DNA of 64,000 bases from Halobellus limi (lineage in GTDB: Archaea; Halobacteriota; Halobacteria; Halobacteriales; Haloferacaceae), in contig NZ_CP031311.1 of the NCBI RefSeq assembly GCF_004799685.1, forward strand, positions 496,001 to 560,000, given 5' to 3'. Positions 63,128 through 64,000 of the stretch are shown piece by piece. The position numbers were made by a program, and so were the translations under genes. The notes under the pieces are model-generated. The model searched no databases and was not told the origin of the DNA. It saw only the letters and a program-made list of their open reading frames with translations. Numbering within the stretch: the stretch's first letter is position 1; each line of letters starts with the position of its first letter.

Positions 63128-63891
63128 CAGTCGACCCGGACCGCGAGCACGGAGAGGTCCGAGAACGGCGACTCGTCGTCCGCCGAGTCCGCCGCACGCG
63201 CTCCGAGCGCGCCCAGTGTCGTCCGCGTGATCGACTCGTCGGGGTGGGTCAACCGCTCGAGGACGAGCGCGTCGAGCGAGGGCGACGCGCCCGATTCGAG
63301 CAGGTCGGCCGCGACGTCCTCCGGCATCCAGTCGTAGGGGCGCGGGAGCACGAGGAGGTGCCGCCGCCCGACGGCACTGCGGAGTCGTCGCAGCCCGTCC
63401 GTGATGTCCCCGCTCCTGTGCAGCGTCACGAAGACGGTATCTTCCATCGGCGTCCGCGCTCGGCTGGCGGCCACCTGGAGCGACGAGACCCCCGGAACCA
63501 CCCGAACCGGCGGCCCGACGGCCTCCTGGACCTTCCCGACGAACTGATACCCCGAGTGGTTCGGATCGCCCATCAGGACCGCCGTCCCGCGTTCGCCGTC
63601 GGCGACGCGGTCGGCGAACGCCGACAGCGTCTCGCCCTCGTCGCGGTAGCCGCAGGCGAGCAGGTCGGCGTCCGTCTTCGCCTCGACGAACCCCACGACC
63701 GTCTCGAAGCCGACGACGAGGTCGGCCTCGCGGATCGCCCGCTCGGCTCTCGGCGTCAGATACGCCGGGTTCCCCGGTCCGATCCCGACGGCGTCCACCG
63801 GGTTTTCCCGCTCGTCCGGTTCCGACTCCGGTTCCGCGGCCGCGAGCGCCGCCGGGTCGGGGCCCTCGTCCAGGTCGTAGTCGTCGCTCAC
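63127..63891 (-). CDS. cbiE: Cobalt-precorrin-7 (C5)-methyltransferase
   Basis: A 254-residue SAM-dependent tetrapyrrole methylase. The N-terminal VGIGPGNPAYLTPRAERAI is the family start, then VVGFETVVGFVEAK, LMGDPNHSGYQFVG, VVPGVSSLQVAASR, and the late DALVLERLTHPDESI that marks CbiE over CbiF/CbiH. The first 30 residues are acidic. The start is GTG, overlapping the cbiC stop (GTGA). It acts just before cbiC-type steps in cobalamin synthesis. Confidence 0.88.
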   Translation of the reverse strand: MSDDYDLDEGPDPAALAAAEPESEPDERENPVDAVGIGPGNPAYLTPRAERAIREADLVVGFETVVGFVEAKTDADLLACGYRDEGETLSAFADRVADGERGTAVLMGDPNHSGYQFVGKVQEAVGPPVRVVPGVSSLQVAASRARTPMEDTVFVTLHRSGDITDGLRRLRSAVGRRHLLVLPRPYDWMPEDVAADLLESGASPSLDALVLERLTHPDESITRTTLGALGARAADSADDESPFSDLSVLAVRVD

Positions 63892-64000
63892 GGGAGTTCG
63901 ACCTCGCCGCTCCGGACGTCGCTCGCGACGTGGACGAGTTCGTTCGTCAGGCCCGCCGCCAGTCCGCTCCCGCCGCGGCGACCGACGTTCGTGACCGCCG
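63888..64000 (-). CDS. cbiC: Precorrin-8X methylmutase, C-terminal part (runs off the right edge)
   Basis: The minus strand reads NVGRRGGSGLAAGLTNELVH and ends GEVELP. GRRGGS followed by an Ala-rich helix is the usual C-terminal end of CbiC, which moves the methyl group from C11 to C12. Only about 37 residues are visible. It overlaps cbiE by four bases. Confidence 0.75.
   Translation of the reverse strand, partial: AVTNVGRRGGSGLAAGLTNELVHVASDVRSGEVELP

Noticed and set aside
1-64000. CRISPR arrays, rRNA genes, intact insertion sequences
   Set aside because: No regularly spaced direct repeats with unique spacers, no rRNA-like sequence and no transposase were found on reading both strands.

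Overview
This window is chromosomal DNA from a halophilic archaeon (class Halobacteria). Signs of this are the high GC content, acidic proteins, leaderless TATA-type promoters, an A-type ATP synthase, proteasome-activating nucleotidase, geranylgeranyl lipid enzymes, the cobalt-early cobalamin pathway and a bacteriorhodopsin cluster. Gene content resembles what I recall of Haloferacales chromosomes, but I cannot assign a genus. There is no rRNA, CRISPR array or intact transposase. Four tRNA genes are present.

Layout: 1-9.4 kb holds housekeeping genes: aconitase (partial), dUTPase-like, PAN, pyruvoyl arginine decarboxylase, epoxide-hydrolase-like, IF-2, PRC-barrel and Nob1, CPBP protease and class I FBP aldolase. 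9.4-19.4 kb holds aRF1, a MinD-like ATPase with a long acidic tail, ArgS, the riboflavin pair rbkR-ribB, IlvE, a DUF502 membrane protein and CarS. 19.5-21.6 kb is a visibly AT-richer, probably acquired segment with a Tat-type exported protein and a metallophosphoesterase. 21.6-31.4 kb holds pyrE, gfcR, a purine permease, an arylsulfotransferase-like protein, glutaredoxin, an HTH regulator, TiaS, a HerA-like ATPase and a fluoride-channel pair. 31.6-31.9 kb carries three identical tandem tRNA-Asp genes.

32.1-46.0 kb is the A-ATP synthase locus, all on the minus strand, in the order H-I-K-E-C-F-A-B, then a complete bacteriorhodopsin cluster (bat, bop, crtY, brp), then atpD. The light-driven proton pump, its retinal-synthesis genes and its activator therefore lie inside the gene set of the enzyme that uses the proton gradient. 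46-60.6 kb holds a methyltransferase, pilin-like and secreted or regulatory proteins, GGPP synthase, DUF373, a radical SAM protein, TRAM, Tfx, a sugar nucleotidyltransferase, RPA3 with its partner, a ribbon-helix-helix protein and tRNA-His. 60.6-64 kb is a cobalamin cluster (cbiC-cbiE, cbiX, cbiA).

Functional links: arginine decarboxylase makes the agmatine that TiaS attaches to tRNA-Ile2. GfcR, a sugar-catabolism regulator, shares the window with FBP aldolase. BlhBrp and CrtY make retinal for the opsin, and Bat carries a LOV-type cysteine and probably regulates the opsin promoter, which keeps a UAS-like and TATA-like layout.

Unexplained structure lies mostly between genes. There are two dispersed repeat families: a 72-bp inverted-repeat element in three copies, and a 3'-end element with CCACCTTTT(T) and AAAAxCTGGA boxes in six copies, one flanked by a 34-bp direct duplication of a gene end. 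There are also several perfect palindromes placed over promoters (carS, ilvE, cbiX).
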